Assembly: GCA_009746045.1 (NCBI GenBank)
Contig: RPFO01001338.1
Coordinates: 105,001-155,000, forward strand
From: Mesostigma viride
Taxonomy: Eukaryota > Streptophyta > Mesostigmatophyceae > Mesostigmatales > Mesostigmataceae
Reading direction: 5' to 3'
Length of the DNA stretch: 50,000 nucleotides
The notes beneath the pieces are model-generated. The model did not search any database, had not been told where the DNA came from, and saw only the letters and a list, made by a program, of their open reading frames with translations. The stretch's first letter is position 1. Every line of letters begins with the position of its first letter. Both the position numbers and the translations under genes were made by a program. Below, one piece after another: positions 26,201 through 38,000 of the stretch.

Positions 26201-27143
26201 ACCATCCACGGCACACGCAGCGGCCATCAGCAACCATCTACCACACGCGCAGCGACCGTCAGCGACCATCAACTCGGACACGTCCTGCCTTCCCAGGCTA
26301 CGGGGGTTGGATTAGGAAAAAGTTGGGCTTCCGTCGTGGTCCCTGTCCCACGAATCAAACTGCCTTGCTAACTGCCACATCGGAGTATGCACCCACATGC
26401 AGGCAGGGGTGCTACGCTGCCGCATCCCCGGCGAACTGAGAGACAATCACGGTACAGCATACGAGAGAAAGCGGCGTATGCTATCAAGGCTATGAAGCAT
26501 AGGACAGACGAGTGGTGAGAGCAAGCAGCTCAGTGAGAGCTGAGGACGCATGCAGAACAAGGCCGTTCTTAGCACACAGCTAATATTCTCAGCAAACGGC
26601 CATTATTTGCACACGGCAATCCCAAAAATGGAGCTGTCCCCAGCATCACCTACTCTTACCACCCGACCCAGTCTCCCACAACACAACAATGACCACCCAA
26701 CAACTCCTACCACCCAACCCACTCTCCCACAACACAGCAATGACCACCCAATAACTCTGACCACCCATCACGTGCCACCACCCAACAACCCCTACCACTT
26801 ACCATCCCATCCCACCCACCGACACCACCCACCCAACAAACGCCACCCATACTGCTCACAGTCGTGCATGCGCCCCCTGGCATGGGCCCCCGCCACGGTA
26901 CAGGTACCCTGACGTGCTAATAGAAGACGCTGATGTGATGACCCGCTGCTGTAATAATACATAAAACAGGCTTACATGCCAAATACACGCTACCATGCCC
27001 GCCTGGGCGATCTTGTCACCCACCCAGCATGTGGATTGTGGCCTGGACATGGGAAGGCAATACCCACCTGGGTTGCCTGGGATGACCATCACCAGCAGCT
27101 TGGGCTCTGGCGCGTGCATCTCCAGGAACTCGGTGGGCAGCAT
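104..27143 (-). CDS. LDAH: Lipid-droplet-associated hydrolase (LDAH family), 3' part missing
   Basis: Alpha/beta-hydrolase of the LDAH family, which acts on neutral lipids or esters at lipid droplets. Exons on the minus strand, in order: 27143-27068, 25072-25001, 23846-23797, 23150-23028, 21449-21369, 1817-1758, 186-104. All introns are GT-AG and all phases match. Visible motifs: [13 protein letters not shown] (residues about 14-26), [16 protein letters not shown] (51-56), DQIKHKMDAL, then [16 protein letters not shown] with the nucleophile elbow GHSIG (serine about 138), then [13 protein letters not shown]. The acid and histidine of the triad should lie beyond base 1. The start is uncertain: ATG at 27143 is used, ATG at 27185 is also in frame, and a further 5' exon is possible because animal homologues have a longer N-terminus. 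The acidic stretch of exon 4 (about residues 67-90) matches a variable loop of the family. The 19551-base intron before the GHSIG exon contains the 24-bp satellite. Seen: motifs and phases. Inferred: lipid-droplet role. Confidence 0.88.
1516..1596. repeat. Interrupted (CA)n microsatellite
   Basis: CA dinucleotides with occasional CG and TC breaks, in the LDAH intron 187-1757. In the direction of LDAH transcription it reads (TG)n. No other structure or exon was recognised in this intron. Confidence 0.9.
1818..2551. other. Unique 3' flank of the giant LDAH intron
   Basis: About 730 bases of non-repetitive DNA between the satellite and the GHSIG exon of LDAH. It carries the acceptor end of the intron (CCTGCAG just before base 1817). 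A short hydrophobic minus-strand frame at 1937-2131 has no family resemblance and no fitting splice sites, so it is treated as intron. Confidence 0.7.
3551..10271. repeat. Higher-order repeat, period 3360 bp (140 units)
   Basis: A rare marker unit with TGCGTAGTGCG occurs with its TAG at 3551, 5903, 6911, 9263 and 10271. The spacings are 2352, 1008, 2352 and 1008 bases, that is 98+42 units twice. Private variants recur at exactly 3360: TGTTTTGCGC near 6264 and 9624, and CACTCCCATG near 6340 and 9700. This shows that multi-kilobase blocks, not single units, were duplicated recently. Confidence 0.9.
10111..17565. repeat. Second set of higher-order blocks, offset 4102 bp
   Basis: The markers at 10271 and 11111 reappear at 14373 and 15213 (offset 4102), and the private variant GCGCTTGAATGG at about 10111 reappears at about 14213 with the same offset. 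A further marker at 17565 lies 2352 bases after 15213, repeating the 98-unit block. The offset is two bases short of 171 units because of single-base deletions near 13729 and 13806. Confidence 0.85.
21079..21368. other. Unique 5' flank of the giant LDAH intron
   Basis: About 290 non-repetitive bases between the satellite edge and the 5' splice site (GTAGGC at 21368) of the LDAH exon encoding the stretch ending LPVVL. No exon or other element was recognised. Confidence 0.7.
21641..21721. repeat. (GA)40 microsatellite
   Basis: Pure GA dinucleotide run in an LDAH intron. In the transcript it is (TC)n, about 190 bases upstream of the acceptor of exon 21449-21369. Confidence 0.97.
22092..22250. 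repeat. (TTCTG)n pentanucleotide array, about 32 copies
   Basis: Near-perfect pentamer array in the LDAH intron 21450-23027. In the LDAH sense it reads (CAGAA)n. Frames remain open across it only because the unit lacks stops. Confidence 0.97.
22321..22690. repeat. (GGGTT)n/(GGGCT)n pentanucleotide array
   Basis: G-rich pentamers. Outer segments are GGGTT-type, and a homogenised core at about 22390-22555 is GGGCT-type. The plus strand has regularly spaced GGG runs able to form G-quadruplexes, while the LDAH transcript carries the C-rich strand. A core of one base variant inside flanks of the other suggests expansion from the middle. Confidence 0.95.
23186..23277. repeat. (GA)45 microsatellite next to an LDAH acceptor
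   Basis: A GA run whose transcript strand (TC)n ends about 35 bases upstream of the acceptor of LDAH exon 23150-23028. It forms an unusually long polypyrimidine tract for that splice site. Confidence 0.95.
24068..24180. repeat. 59-bp direct repeat, two copies
   Basis: Two adjacent copies beginning TGCATGCGTGCATATCTCAA, at 24068 and 24127, with a few substitutions. They lie in the LDAH intron 23847-25000. Confidence 0.85.
25610..25795. repeat. 48-bp minisatellite, nearly 4 copies
   Basis: Units marked by TCCAGAGG at 25641, 25689, 25737 and 25785, each with GCCAGGCTGTACAATGTGGG. They lie in the LDAH intron 25073-27067. The 16-codon periodicity leaves an open minus frame, which is not considered coding. 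Confidence 0.9.
25960..26272. repeat. 32-bp minisatellite, about 10 copies
   Basis: Degenerate units built on CAGCAACGGCCAGCAACCAT followed by CCACGACACGCG. CAG starts at 26058 and 26090 show the 32-bp period. It is in the same LDAH intron as the 48-bp repeat. Confidence 0.9.
26650..26770. repeat. 51-bp repeat, just over two copies
   Basis: CTCCCACAACACA-containing units offset by 51 bases (26672 and 26723), rich in CCACCCAA. LDAH intron. Confidence 0.75.
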
Positions 27144-27185
27144 GCTGGCAAGTGGGTGGGTGACGTCAAGCAGCACGGCACGCAT

Positions 27186-29055
27186 GGCAAGTGGGTGGGT
27201 GCATGGGTGGGTTGCAGCATCGGAAACACTCGTTGAGAAGCGCCATGAAGGCGTGCAAGTGCTGTGTGCAACTGTTGTGTGTAAATGTTGTGTGCAGTGT
27301 GCATGTCTCGCGTACCATTGAGGCATATGCCAGCACGCCACGCATGGCCATGGGTGGACACGTGGCGTATGGCAGCATGCTATGGAATGGCCAGCAGCAG
27401 CATGCATCACGAGTGGGTATCGGGCAAAAGTAGCGAGGACCGAAGGGGAATAACACGGTCCAAGCCAGCACTGTTGTTTACCAGGGGGTGGAGGGGGGTG
27501 GGGGGTGGGGGGCGCGCGAGGAGTGGACCGGGCGGGGGAGGGAGGGGAGGGCCGGGGGGTTGCACACGCCCAATTAACATCGGTGGCAAGCCATGCGGGC
27601 TATTACTCGATGCTGAACAATGGACCCGACCTCGTGCCGGAGCTCTACGGTCCGCAGGCCTAGTGTAAGCCAGTTTTCACAATTCACACAGGGCTGGCTT
27701 TAACTGCCAAAAGGGGACAGCTAGTAACGTGACATGGATGGCAGCCGTGAACTTCCGGTGAATTTACGCCGGGCAGGCAGTCAGGCCCGCGCGCAGTCAT
27801 GCTTCTATTCGCATGCGACGGCACACGCACGTAAGCAGTGACGCGACATAGCTATAGCGACTGCGACACGCTGCGGCGTGTGAGGCAAGTACATCGCATA
27901 CCCTCCAATTTTGTGGCGTCTGAATTGTATTCTTGGTACGCAGGTGGTCCCGCCGGTCAGCCTGGGAGATGGCCCGGCGTTGACAAGATTGCCAGAACCG
28001 GTGCTTGCCATGGCGACCCGAGCGTTGCTACGTCTAGATCTAGATCTAGGAGCACATGATTTCCATCGCAGCAGCTTGGCTGCTCGTTGAGCGCGTATCC
28101 CGACTATTGGCAAGGGACAAACGTGCACTAGCAGCATCGACTTCCTACTGGGCAATTATTCGGCCCGGCCCAAGCGTACCATGCATCTGGGTGAATATAC
28201 GGCAAACGTCCGGCGGTAACTAGCTGGAACAAAAATTAAAATGTAAGGCCTATGCAGCGTAGACTGGCGAAAGCAGTTGACTGGAATATACGGGGTTTTA
28301 GAGAAAGCCTTGCAACGAGGATGTGCCTCTTACAACCAACTCTCCACGCCCGCAGGCTCCCCTGCAATTTGTGTTTACCGTAGACTAGGGGTCGTGATAT
28401 AGCAGCTGATACAGCGCACGTTGTTTTTTTTAACAACGTTGGTTGTTGTGTCCCACGCCGCAGATGCAGATAGCGCACGTGCCGGTGTCCGTCTGCCACC
28501 CTGGCGCAAGCCAAGTTGGACGCGTACGGCTTGGTTTAATGATAGAGAGGCAAGGTGTCTATTATGATGGCATCTGAACCTCCAGAAATGTCACGTTGAG
28601 ACTGTTTTGTACGTGAATTGACGAAAACCTTAGTACCGATTCCTTTTGTGTCGACAGATGTCTACCATTCATGAGTAGCCATGAATCGGCCGGCCCGACA
28701 GCGCTCTAGGAGGTCGCGCCAACCGCTATGCCATATACGATGTACTGACTAGAGGCGCCAAAATTCGTGGTTAATGGGCCCCAGAGATCCCGACGGAAAG
28801 GCTGACTGTTCCCATTTTTGCAGCAGAGGACGCCTCGGCTTTCACTGTTCTCCAACAGGCACCGACGCTTTGTAGACCAAGCTGGCAGGCAAACTACGGA
28901 GAGATGGCGCATTGGAATTTATTATTTTCTGCAGGTCCAAGCATCGAATGTGGGGTTCAACGCAGTTGCCCATTTATTCTCAGAATGTGTAGCAATATGG
29001 TTGCCACGATTCGAACGCACCGTGCCTGGCATTGCTGACGACATCTGCAGTGACA
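27186..29055. promoter_or_regulatory. Intergenic region between divergent LDAH and anoctamin
   Basis: About 1.9 kb separates the likely first recognised LDAH exon (minus) from the anoctamin start codon (plus), so both promoters and any 5' non-coding exons must lie here. No TATA box or known motif can be supported. There is a purine-rich G tract at about 27483-27560 and a short (TCTAGA)-type repeat near 28031. Several short open frames lack similarity or codon structure. Confidence 0.5.
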
Positions 29056-32000
29056 ATGGACACCGACCCACGTGGCGAGGAGAGTCGGGCCGGGCGGTTT
29101 GAGATGGGAATGGCTTGGTGTGCTGATGTTCCTCCTTCTGTAGTGGCGTATGTTCAGGGTGTTTTGCGCGACAGAGGGTACATTTTCGACGATAATGTCA
29201 CCATAACGGGGCCTGAAATGATCACAAAATTGACTTTAAAAAAGGATGCATTTCAACTGCATGCTGAGCATCATCACATGCAAAAGCAACTTCAGGAGCG
29301 GATAGATGGAAAAGAACGGATCGACGGTAAGCGAGTATAAAATGCAGTAATAAGCGTGTTAAATGCATATTCTGGAGTAGCATGCGCACTGTAACCTTGC
29401 TGAACGCTTACATTCCAGTGCCACCGCTATGTGCAAGGTAGCCGTGGTATATTTTCGTGTGCATATGGCCGTAGACCATGTTGCCAATTCCCTAAAACTC
29501 GTTTCTGCCCTGGGAAGCGAGAATATTTGCCTACGTGTTCCCCACATTCACCGCGAACATGCCGTGTTGTGCACCCCGTCGTTTCCTTACTTGCGCTTCC
29601 CAGACGATCCGTTGGGCTGTCCACATGAATGGCGTGACGCTGGTGATGCCTAGGGTACTAGCCCCGAATCACGGTTCGATTTGTGTAGCACGTAGAAGGC
29701 CACCAGGCAGGGCTATCCATGCAGCACTGCACATTAGCTAGCCGATTCGGGGAGATGCCCTTGTGCGTGCATCTCTACCGCAATAGCCCCTCCCCGTTTT
29801 CTTCATATCAGCCGGCAATTCCTGCTACTGGCAAGTGCAGGGTTTGGGTCATCTGGCAGGCTTGACTCCCTGTTTATTCCACCACCCTGACTTTAAGACG
29901 CGTCTACATAATTTATCACGCACTCATACACCACGCATCTTTCAACCATGCACGTGTCCACCACGGATGCCCCCCTTCCCATCAGGCAAGTCATTCCCAG
30001 TACTTGCCCATGCACTGATGGACAGCTTGGCCACAAGACCTGTTAAACCCCGTTGTTTACCCACCACGCTCGCCGCCTTGCAATTCCCAATCCATTTTTG
30101 GTGCACTGAAACACTGAGTTTGACAGGTCTGACACAGACCTGTTTGACTCGTCAGTCACTCACCACACATGCCTGCTTTCCCATCCCCAATTTATTCCCG
30201 GTGCTTGCACGTGCAGAGTTTGACAGCTCGGACGCGGACCTGTTTGAAGGCCACGCCGACCCGGACTTCTTCGAGCCCTTTGAGCGGCTCATGATTCTCG
30301 CGTCTGCACTCGAGGGGGAGGAGGTGCCCGCGAGTGATGCGGCTAAAGTGCTCCGCGACGCGCCGGGCGTGCCCGCGTACAAGCTGCCCAAGTCCAAGAA
30401 AAGTAAGTAGCGTGCCATGCATGCATTTGGAATGCGCTCGAACACCAGGCCATATATATATAATAGAGCTTCTAGTAGTGTATATACTGCGCGCTCTCCT
30501 AGTCTATCTACCTGATGAGGTTCACTTCTAGTAGTGTATACACTGCGCGCTCTCCTAGTCTATCTACCTGATGAGGTTCACTTCTAGTAGTGTATATACT
30601 GCGCGCTCTCCTGGTCTATCTACCTGATGAGGTTCACTTCTAGTAGTGTATATACTGCGCGCTCTCCTGGTCTATCTACCTGATGAGGTTCACTTCTAGT
30701 AGTGTATATACTGCGCGCTCTCCTAGTCTATCTACCTGATGAGGTTCACTTCTAGTAGTGTATATACTGCGCGCTCTCCTGGTCTATCTACCTGATGAGG
30801 TTCACTTCTAGTAGTGTATATACTGCGCGCTCTCCTGGTCTATCTACCTGATGAGGTTCACTTCTAGTAGTGTATATACTGCGCGCTCTCCTGGTCTATC
30901 TACCTGATGAGGTTCTTTGTGGGTCATTTTGAAATTGCAGTCGATGTTTAAACATATCTTGGTGTCCACGGCCGCCGTGGCTTCCGTGGTGAACCGTACT
31001 GTCAGTCGGAATGAGTGGCAGATCATCCAAACGTGGTGTGTTGAGCCAGGTAAGGGTGGGGATGCGCATGGATAATGCCATGTGGCCGTGCGGCGTGCTG
31101 GCTCTTCCAGTGTTTCAGTTCTGGTTGTTTATGACATCTTACGAAGAGCTCAGCTGAGCCCTATATTAGTATTTTATATATAGCCCTATAGTAGGAGTCT
31201 TAGCTCCAACTCAGCAGTCGTGAACTCGTGATTGACATACTCCCGAATTCATCAATCACTCGTGAACTCGGCAGGTTGTGGCATCCGCACGGATTTCACC
31301 AATAAAAAGCAGCGCCCACTGGGTTTGTGCACGTGGATGTGTGTCTTATTAGCAGTAATTTGACAATACAACAGGCTAATCAGTTTGAGCTGCTTACGAC
31401 ATCAGCAGAAGCCATGCTGCACAACCAGCTGGCACACACAAACTAGCTGCCCGGATGCACCAACCTCACTGACATGGCACGCATCTTGACACTGCATGCC
31501 ATGGTCGGCGCGGACTTTTTCGCGTGGTTCATGGCCGGCTCCGCTAGTGTCATGGCAGCAGTGACAAAGAATGCCGAGTAGCCGCTCACGAGGGGTGCCG
31601 TTGAACTTCAACACTGTCTTGGCTGTCATGGCAGCGCATGGAGCAGGGTGCTTGGGAAGTGGCAATGCAGCGGCGGGGCCTAGGGCAGGCACCCCAACAA
31701 CAGTCGTGCTTATTTACCCCCTTCTTATCTTATCAGCAGCGTTATCTTATCACCAGCACCAGCACCAGCACCAGCACCAGCACCAGCACCAGCACCAGCA
31801 CCAGCACCAGCACCAGCACCAGCACCAGCACCAGCACCAGCACCAGCACCAGCACCAGCACCAGCACCAGCACCAGCACCAGCGCCAGCACCAGCACCAG
31901 CACCAGCACCAGCACCAGCAGCAGCGTCACGGTTATTGTTGCTCTTCTGGGAATGCATCCTGGGAACCGGTGGAAAGCGGCGACAGTGCATCAGGGAGAT

Positions 32001-35000
32001 GCGAAAATTCTTGTATGGTTTTGATGCATCCGACACTTTCCGCTTGTCGTGAAGAAAAACTATATCAGCCATCGTAGCCAACTGGCACCGAAACGCACGG
32101 ATCCCGCCGCCACCATCACAATTAAGTAATGATGATTGTGGGTCACATAATGGATCAGATAGTTGACCAATGATGACTGTGTGTCAATGTTGTATCAGAG
32201 AACCAATGACGAGTGTGGGTCATACACTGGATCTGATATAAACTATTGAAGACTGTGGGTCATAATTATATTGGATCTGATAAGTAACTGATGATGACAG
32301 TGGATCATGTAATGGATCATATAGTATACTAATGACGATGGTGAAATCACGGCCTTGTCACCATTTGCTGTCGTGTGGCGCGCAACCGCAGAGGACCGCA
32401 GGGGTCAACGTTTGTAATAGTGCTTGCGATGTCAAGTAGACTTCTGTGTTCCGCAGCCGTCCGCGTGCACTGGCTGTTAAACGTCCCGTGGTGTACTCCA
32501 TGCACAGTGCACACAAATGACCCCGGAGGACCGCGTCCACCAAGTGTTCTTGCTGGTCCCTCGCTGGACCATGAAGCTCTTACATAGCCACCATCATGAT
32601 GAACAAAGTCCTTCCGTGGAATCATTGCGGGTACGGATGATACAGATTACAGCGTGATGCGTCCTCGCAGAGGACCACTGAGGACTAGCTGGTTAGAATT
32701 CATAATAGCATGTAAGATGCCAATGATTTTACTTAATTTGCCCTCACTGTAGCCACGATCTTACATTTTTAAAAATTCAAAAAACGATCGTACAATTAAA
32801 AAAGAATCATGTCCCCGTATTACATTGGTGCGTGATGCACCCTCCACCCCCAGAGGACCAGCGTGTCAACCTGGTGGCGCTGCTGCAAGACTGCGGCCTG
32901 CTGCTCGCGCTGCTGCCCCTGCATGAGGAGGATTGGCACCGCCCGCTGTGGGCCAAAATGAGGAAAGCCATCCGCGTCCCAGTGTCCGCCATTCACCAGT
33001 ACTTTGGCTGCCAGGTGGGCACACATGGGTGGTTTGGTATTCGGCCATTCACTAGTACTTTGGCTGCCAGGTGGGCACACAGTAAAGCTGGATTGGAGGG
33101 GAGGTTCAGGTACTAACAGGCGGCCGGTGTTTGTTTCAAGTGCAGAATTTAAACCCTCCATGGAGAGGGGTCCTCGCACAGCCTGGCATCTGGCTTTCAT
33201 CTGGCATGTAGTATCTGTCAGGCGGCAGGTTGTTCTAGTAGCTATTCTCCCAGCCGACATATCGCCTTAGAATAACCTTGGTCTTGTGACGTCCAATCGC
33301 TTCACGTCACAAAACATCCCAGTTAGCGGCACTTTCCTGGGACAAATTATCGGTGCCGCGGACGCACCGGCCGCGTGTGGGCCTTCTGTTCTCCCTTTTA
33401 ATTTTGTCCATGCGCATGGTCTCAGTGATGGGCAACATGGCTTTTACCTGCTGTCTGTCTCTGAGACCACTTCCTCTATTCGTTCTTATAACCTTCCACG
33501 CCTTTGCCTCCATGTACCGCCGACACAGCTCACCCACCGCCCTTGTCCACCCCCATCCCCACGCCCATTCACCACCCGACTCCCGTCCACCCCCATTCAC
33601 CACCCAACTCCCATTTGTGTTTGCTCCTGTGTTTGCCAGGTGGCGTTCTACTTTGCCTGGATGGACTTCTACACGCTGTGGCTGCTGGCGCCTGCCGTAC
33701 TGGGCGTGTGCGCGCACCTGCTGTCGGTGTCGGTGGACCGCAGCACGTGGGCGCCCATGTACAGCCTCTTCGTGGTCTTCTGGGGTATCCTGTTCGTCAA
33801 GTTCTGGGCGCGCAGGTGAGCAAGCACACGGTTATGGGCGCGCAGGTGGGCAAGCACGCGCGGTGGGTGGGCAGGGGAGCACATGCGTTGATGCGTAGTT
33901 GCACCTGCATGATAAATCGGCCGGGCCTGTCTGTGTGGTAATTGGGGGCTTGGGGACGTACTACGGCCAGATATCCACTCGAATTGTACATGGCTGATGG
34001 CAGTGGCACTATCCTGTGCACATGGGGTGCCGGGGACGAGGGAGAGGGAGGGGGGTGGCGGGCAGCAGGGACGGCCTTTCTGCTTGGTGAGGTGGTTTAA
34101 TTGTTTGGATCCTTGTCTGTATACTTCTTCCTTCGTGTGTTTATGCTGGCAGGTGTGCCCACCTGGCCATGGAGTTCCGCATTCTGGACATGGGGTACGA
34201 CGAGGTAAGCGCATGACTGAGGTACGAAGAGGATGTTAAAAGCATTCTGGATGCGGGGTACGAAGAGGTAATTTAAAGCACGTGACTGAGGCACCAAGAG
34301 GTAAGTGTATTCTGTGTGGTGGCGGTGGTCCATTGTGTGGCGTGCGTGTGCTGGTTCACTATTATTGCTACCCTTTCTTTCATTTTTGTAATGCAGTATT
34401 TATGATGTTTTTTAAAATCATTATTGATATGTTACAGCTTGTCACCACCACCTGTGTCCCAGCACGTTGTTCCTGAAACCACAAGCGTCCAGGAAGGACC
34501 TTAGGTTGCCAACCTGCGGATGCTGGCGCAGTTGCTAGTATTAGTTCGCCAAACTGTTGCCGGCAGATTGGATGCACCATTCTAAACCACCATGTTGGTG
34601 TGTTTTCACTAATATCATGAGCACATGCAGCCATTCAAGCATCACATCAGACGTCGTTCTTTGCCAGCGCTTATATCCCCCTCCCCCTCCCTCCCTAATT
34701 TCCTCCCTTCCCCCTTCTCCCTTCCCCCTCCCCCTTCCCCCCCCCCCCACCCCCACCCCCCCCCCCCCCCCCCCCCCCCACCCCCCCCACCCCCACCCAC
34801 CCCCCCACCCACCCACCCACCCACCCACCCACCCACCCACCCACCCACCCACCCACCCACCCACCCACCCACCCACCACCCACCCACCCACCCACCCACC
34901 CACCCACCCACCCACCCACCCACCCACCCACCCACCCACCCACCCACCCACCGACCGCAGGACGAGGTGCGATCCGAGTACCGTGGCCGGCTGCGCAAGA

Positions 35001-38000
35001 GCTACGTGACGGGCCACATGGAGCGATACTTCTCCCCATGGCAGCGGCTGCCGCGGTACGCCGTCAGCGTGCTCGTGTCCGCCGCCATGCTCGTCGTGGC
35101 CTTTGCTGTCATGGTCTGCTCCCTCAACCTGCAGGTAAGCTACCATAATAATAGTTATATAATTATTATTATTACGCAACATAGGGTCTGCGTCCAACCT
35201 TTATGTATGGCCCAAGTTCGGCATCCTCGTCGGATCCCCCAACCTGCAGGTGAGCCTGGTGAGGTAGAGTTTTACTTATGGTCCATGCTCAACATGTCTT
35301 TGTCCAATCGCACGCAAAATAGCACGCTTATGCGGGCGCATCCCATGGTGCGGCCATGGCAGAAGCAATCTGCGTCGCAGCCTTTGGACACGGGAACTGA
35401 ATCGCCTGATCGAGGTACACGCAAAACGCAACCAGAAAAAGCGGCGTCTGTGAAACGCATTTCCTCGTTCGCTGTCGTCTGAGGATTTTCGTTGGTCCAA
35501 CCTCTCACTTACCTCCCCTATCTGTACGGTGACCAACTCTCACTTTTGTTCGCTGTGATTGGAGAGGGGATGACGGGGCCCTGTGGGGAACCTACTTGCA
35601 GATGCCGTTGTCCTTGTCAACTAGCAAAGTCTGTTTCATGACATGTTGCGTCTCTGTTGCGGGTTTCTATAGTTTATAGGGCCTCTACTCTCTAGGGACT
35701 TGGGTCTGAAGAATATTCTTCGGCTCGCGAGGCAACCCACTTAACAGGGGGTTGGATTAGGAAAATGTTGTCTCAACGCAAGCCCCGAAGAAAGCAACGC
35801 CCCACAGTACGACTTCTTCTTCTTTTTTCCTGCCTGCTGTCCCCGCCTTCCGTCTCTTGCTACTTCCTATTCCGTAACTCACACCTGCAATAATTACGAG
35901 ATACCTCGCCTTGGTCCTGTTTATGCCACCCTTTGATCCTATCAATACCTACACCTCGGTTCCATCCTTACCACCCTTTGTTTCTACTCGCCTTGGTCCT
36001 GTTTATGCCACCCTTTGATCCTATCAATACCTACACCTCGGTTCCATCATTACCACCCCTTGTTTCTACTCACCTTGTGCAGCCCTTGGTCACAAACAGG
36101 TCGGTCTAACCATTACAGCGCTGTACTGTCACAGGCTCCTTGTGAGTGTGAGTTGCTTTCTCCCGCTAACCTCCATCGCATACCCCCAATACTCTATATT
36201 CCCTACATCGTCACATACCCCCCATTGCCCCTGCTGGCGATCGCCAGGGCTACGTGTCAGGCCCGGACCCCGACACCCCCACCCCCGCCCATGCGGCAGC
36301 CCCCCCCGCCGGCCAGGGTCTCGAGCTGCTCTTCGCGTGCCCCTTCCACATCCCTGCCCTCGCCCGGCTGGCCTCCCCTGGCGCCCTATTCGACCCCGAC
36401 GGGTGGCCCTCGCTCGTCCCTGTGCTGGCGCATGTGGCCGTCGTGAAGCTGCTGAACAAGCTGTACAGCCGCATGGCCAAGCGGCTGACGCGATACGAGA
36501 ACCACCGCACCGAAGCGGAGCACGAGAACGCGCTGGTGGTCAAGCGATTCCTGTTCGAGGCGTTTGACAACTACCTGGCGCTGTTCTACGTCGGGTTTTA
36601 TGAGCTGGACACGGAACGGCTGCGCTCCGAGATGGTGCGTGGCGGTCTGTGTGTTGGCTGTTACGGTGGCTGTAACGGTGGCTGTAACAGTGGCTGCAAC
36701 GGTGGCTTTAACGGTGGCTGCAACAGTGGCTGCAACAGTGGCTGCAACGGTGGCTGTAACGGTGGCTGCAACGGTGGCTGTAACGGTGCCTGCAGCGGTG
36801 GCTGTGACGGTGGCTGTAACGGTGGCTGTAACGGTGGCTGTAACGGTGGCTGTAACGGTGGCTGTAACGGTGGCTGTAACAGTGGCTGTAACGGTGCCTG
36901 CAGCGGTGGCTGTAACGGTGGCTGTAATGGTGGCTGCTGCGGTGGCTGTAACGGTGGCTGCAATGGTGGCTGTAACGGTGGCTGCAACGGTGGCTGTAAC
37001 GGTGGCTGCAACGGTGGCTGTAACGGTGGCTGTAACAGTGGCTGCAACGGTGGCTGTAACGGTGGCTGTAACGGTGCCTGCAGCGTTGGCTGTAACGGTG
37101 GCTGTAACGGTGGCTGTAACAGTGGCTGTAACGGTGGCAGTAACGGTGGCTGCAACGGTGGCTGTAATGGTGGCTGCAACGGTGGCTGTAACGGTGGCTG
37201 TAACGGTGCCTGCAGCGTTGGCTGCAACGGTGGCTGTAACGGTGGCTGTAACGGTGGCTGTAACAGTGGCTGTAACGGTGGCTGTAACGGTGGCTGCAAC
37301 GGTGGCTGTAATGGTGGCTGTAACGGTGGCTGTAACGGTGGCTGCAACGGTGGCTGTAACGGTGGCTGTAACGGTGGCTGCAACGGTGGCTGTAACGGTG
37401 GCTGTAACGGTGGCTGTAACGGTGCCTGCAGCGTTGGCTGTGATGGTGGCTGCAACGGTGGCTGTAATGGTGGCTGCAACGGTGCCTGCAACAGTGGCTG
37501 TAACGGTGGCTGCAGCGTTGGCTGTGATGGTGGCTGTAACGGTGGCTGTAATGGTGGCTGTAACGGTGGCTGTAACGGTGGCTGCAGCGGTGGGTGTAAC
37601 GGTGGCTGCAACGGTGGCTGTAACGGTGGCTGCAACGGTGGCTGCAATGGTGACTGTAACGGTGCCTGCAGCGGTGCCTGCAGCGGTGGCTGTAACGGTG
37701 GCTGTAATGGTGGCTGCTGCGGTGGCTGCAAGTCTGGATATGTGTGTGGCCTTGTGATTGTTGTGTTCAGAGATAGTGTGTGCGTGGCTTTGTGCTTGTG
37801 ATTTTTGTGGGTGTTGTGAGTTTGTGAGTGTTGTGATGTGTAGGTGGTGCATGGGCTGTCTGCTTATTCAGGATTGGTGTCTGGTGGCTGTGTGCTGATC
37901 AGTGGGTGCCATGTGCTTATTGTGCGTGGGCTTTGTTGTTGTTATATCTGTGGGTGTTGTCTGGGTGTGATTATGTTGATGGCGCGTGGGTGGCTTTGTG

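Noticed and set aside
30941-31049. Exon 3 of anoctamin starting at the TTGCAG acceptor (30940)
   Set aside because: It looks like a better acceptor, but joining exon 2 there shifts the frame into a stop, while 30912 keeps all ten exons in frame. RNA evidence could still overturn this.
31571-32077. His-Gln repeat protein from the CACCAG array
   Set aside because: Hexamer repeat inside an anoctamin intron, without conserved flanking sequence.
34557-35197. Pro-rich (plus) and Gly-Trp-rich (minus) proteins at the CCCA tract
   Set aside because: Tetramer repeat inside an intron directly before anoctamin exon 7.
36564-37852. Separate genes encoded by the 12-bp array on either strand
   Set aside because: The array lies between two TMEM16 exons that join in phase, and its frames are open because the unit is a multiple of three.
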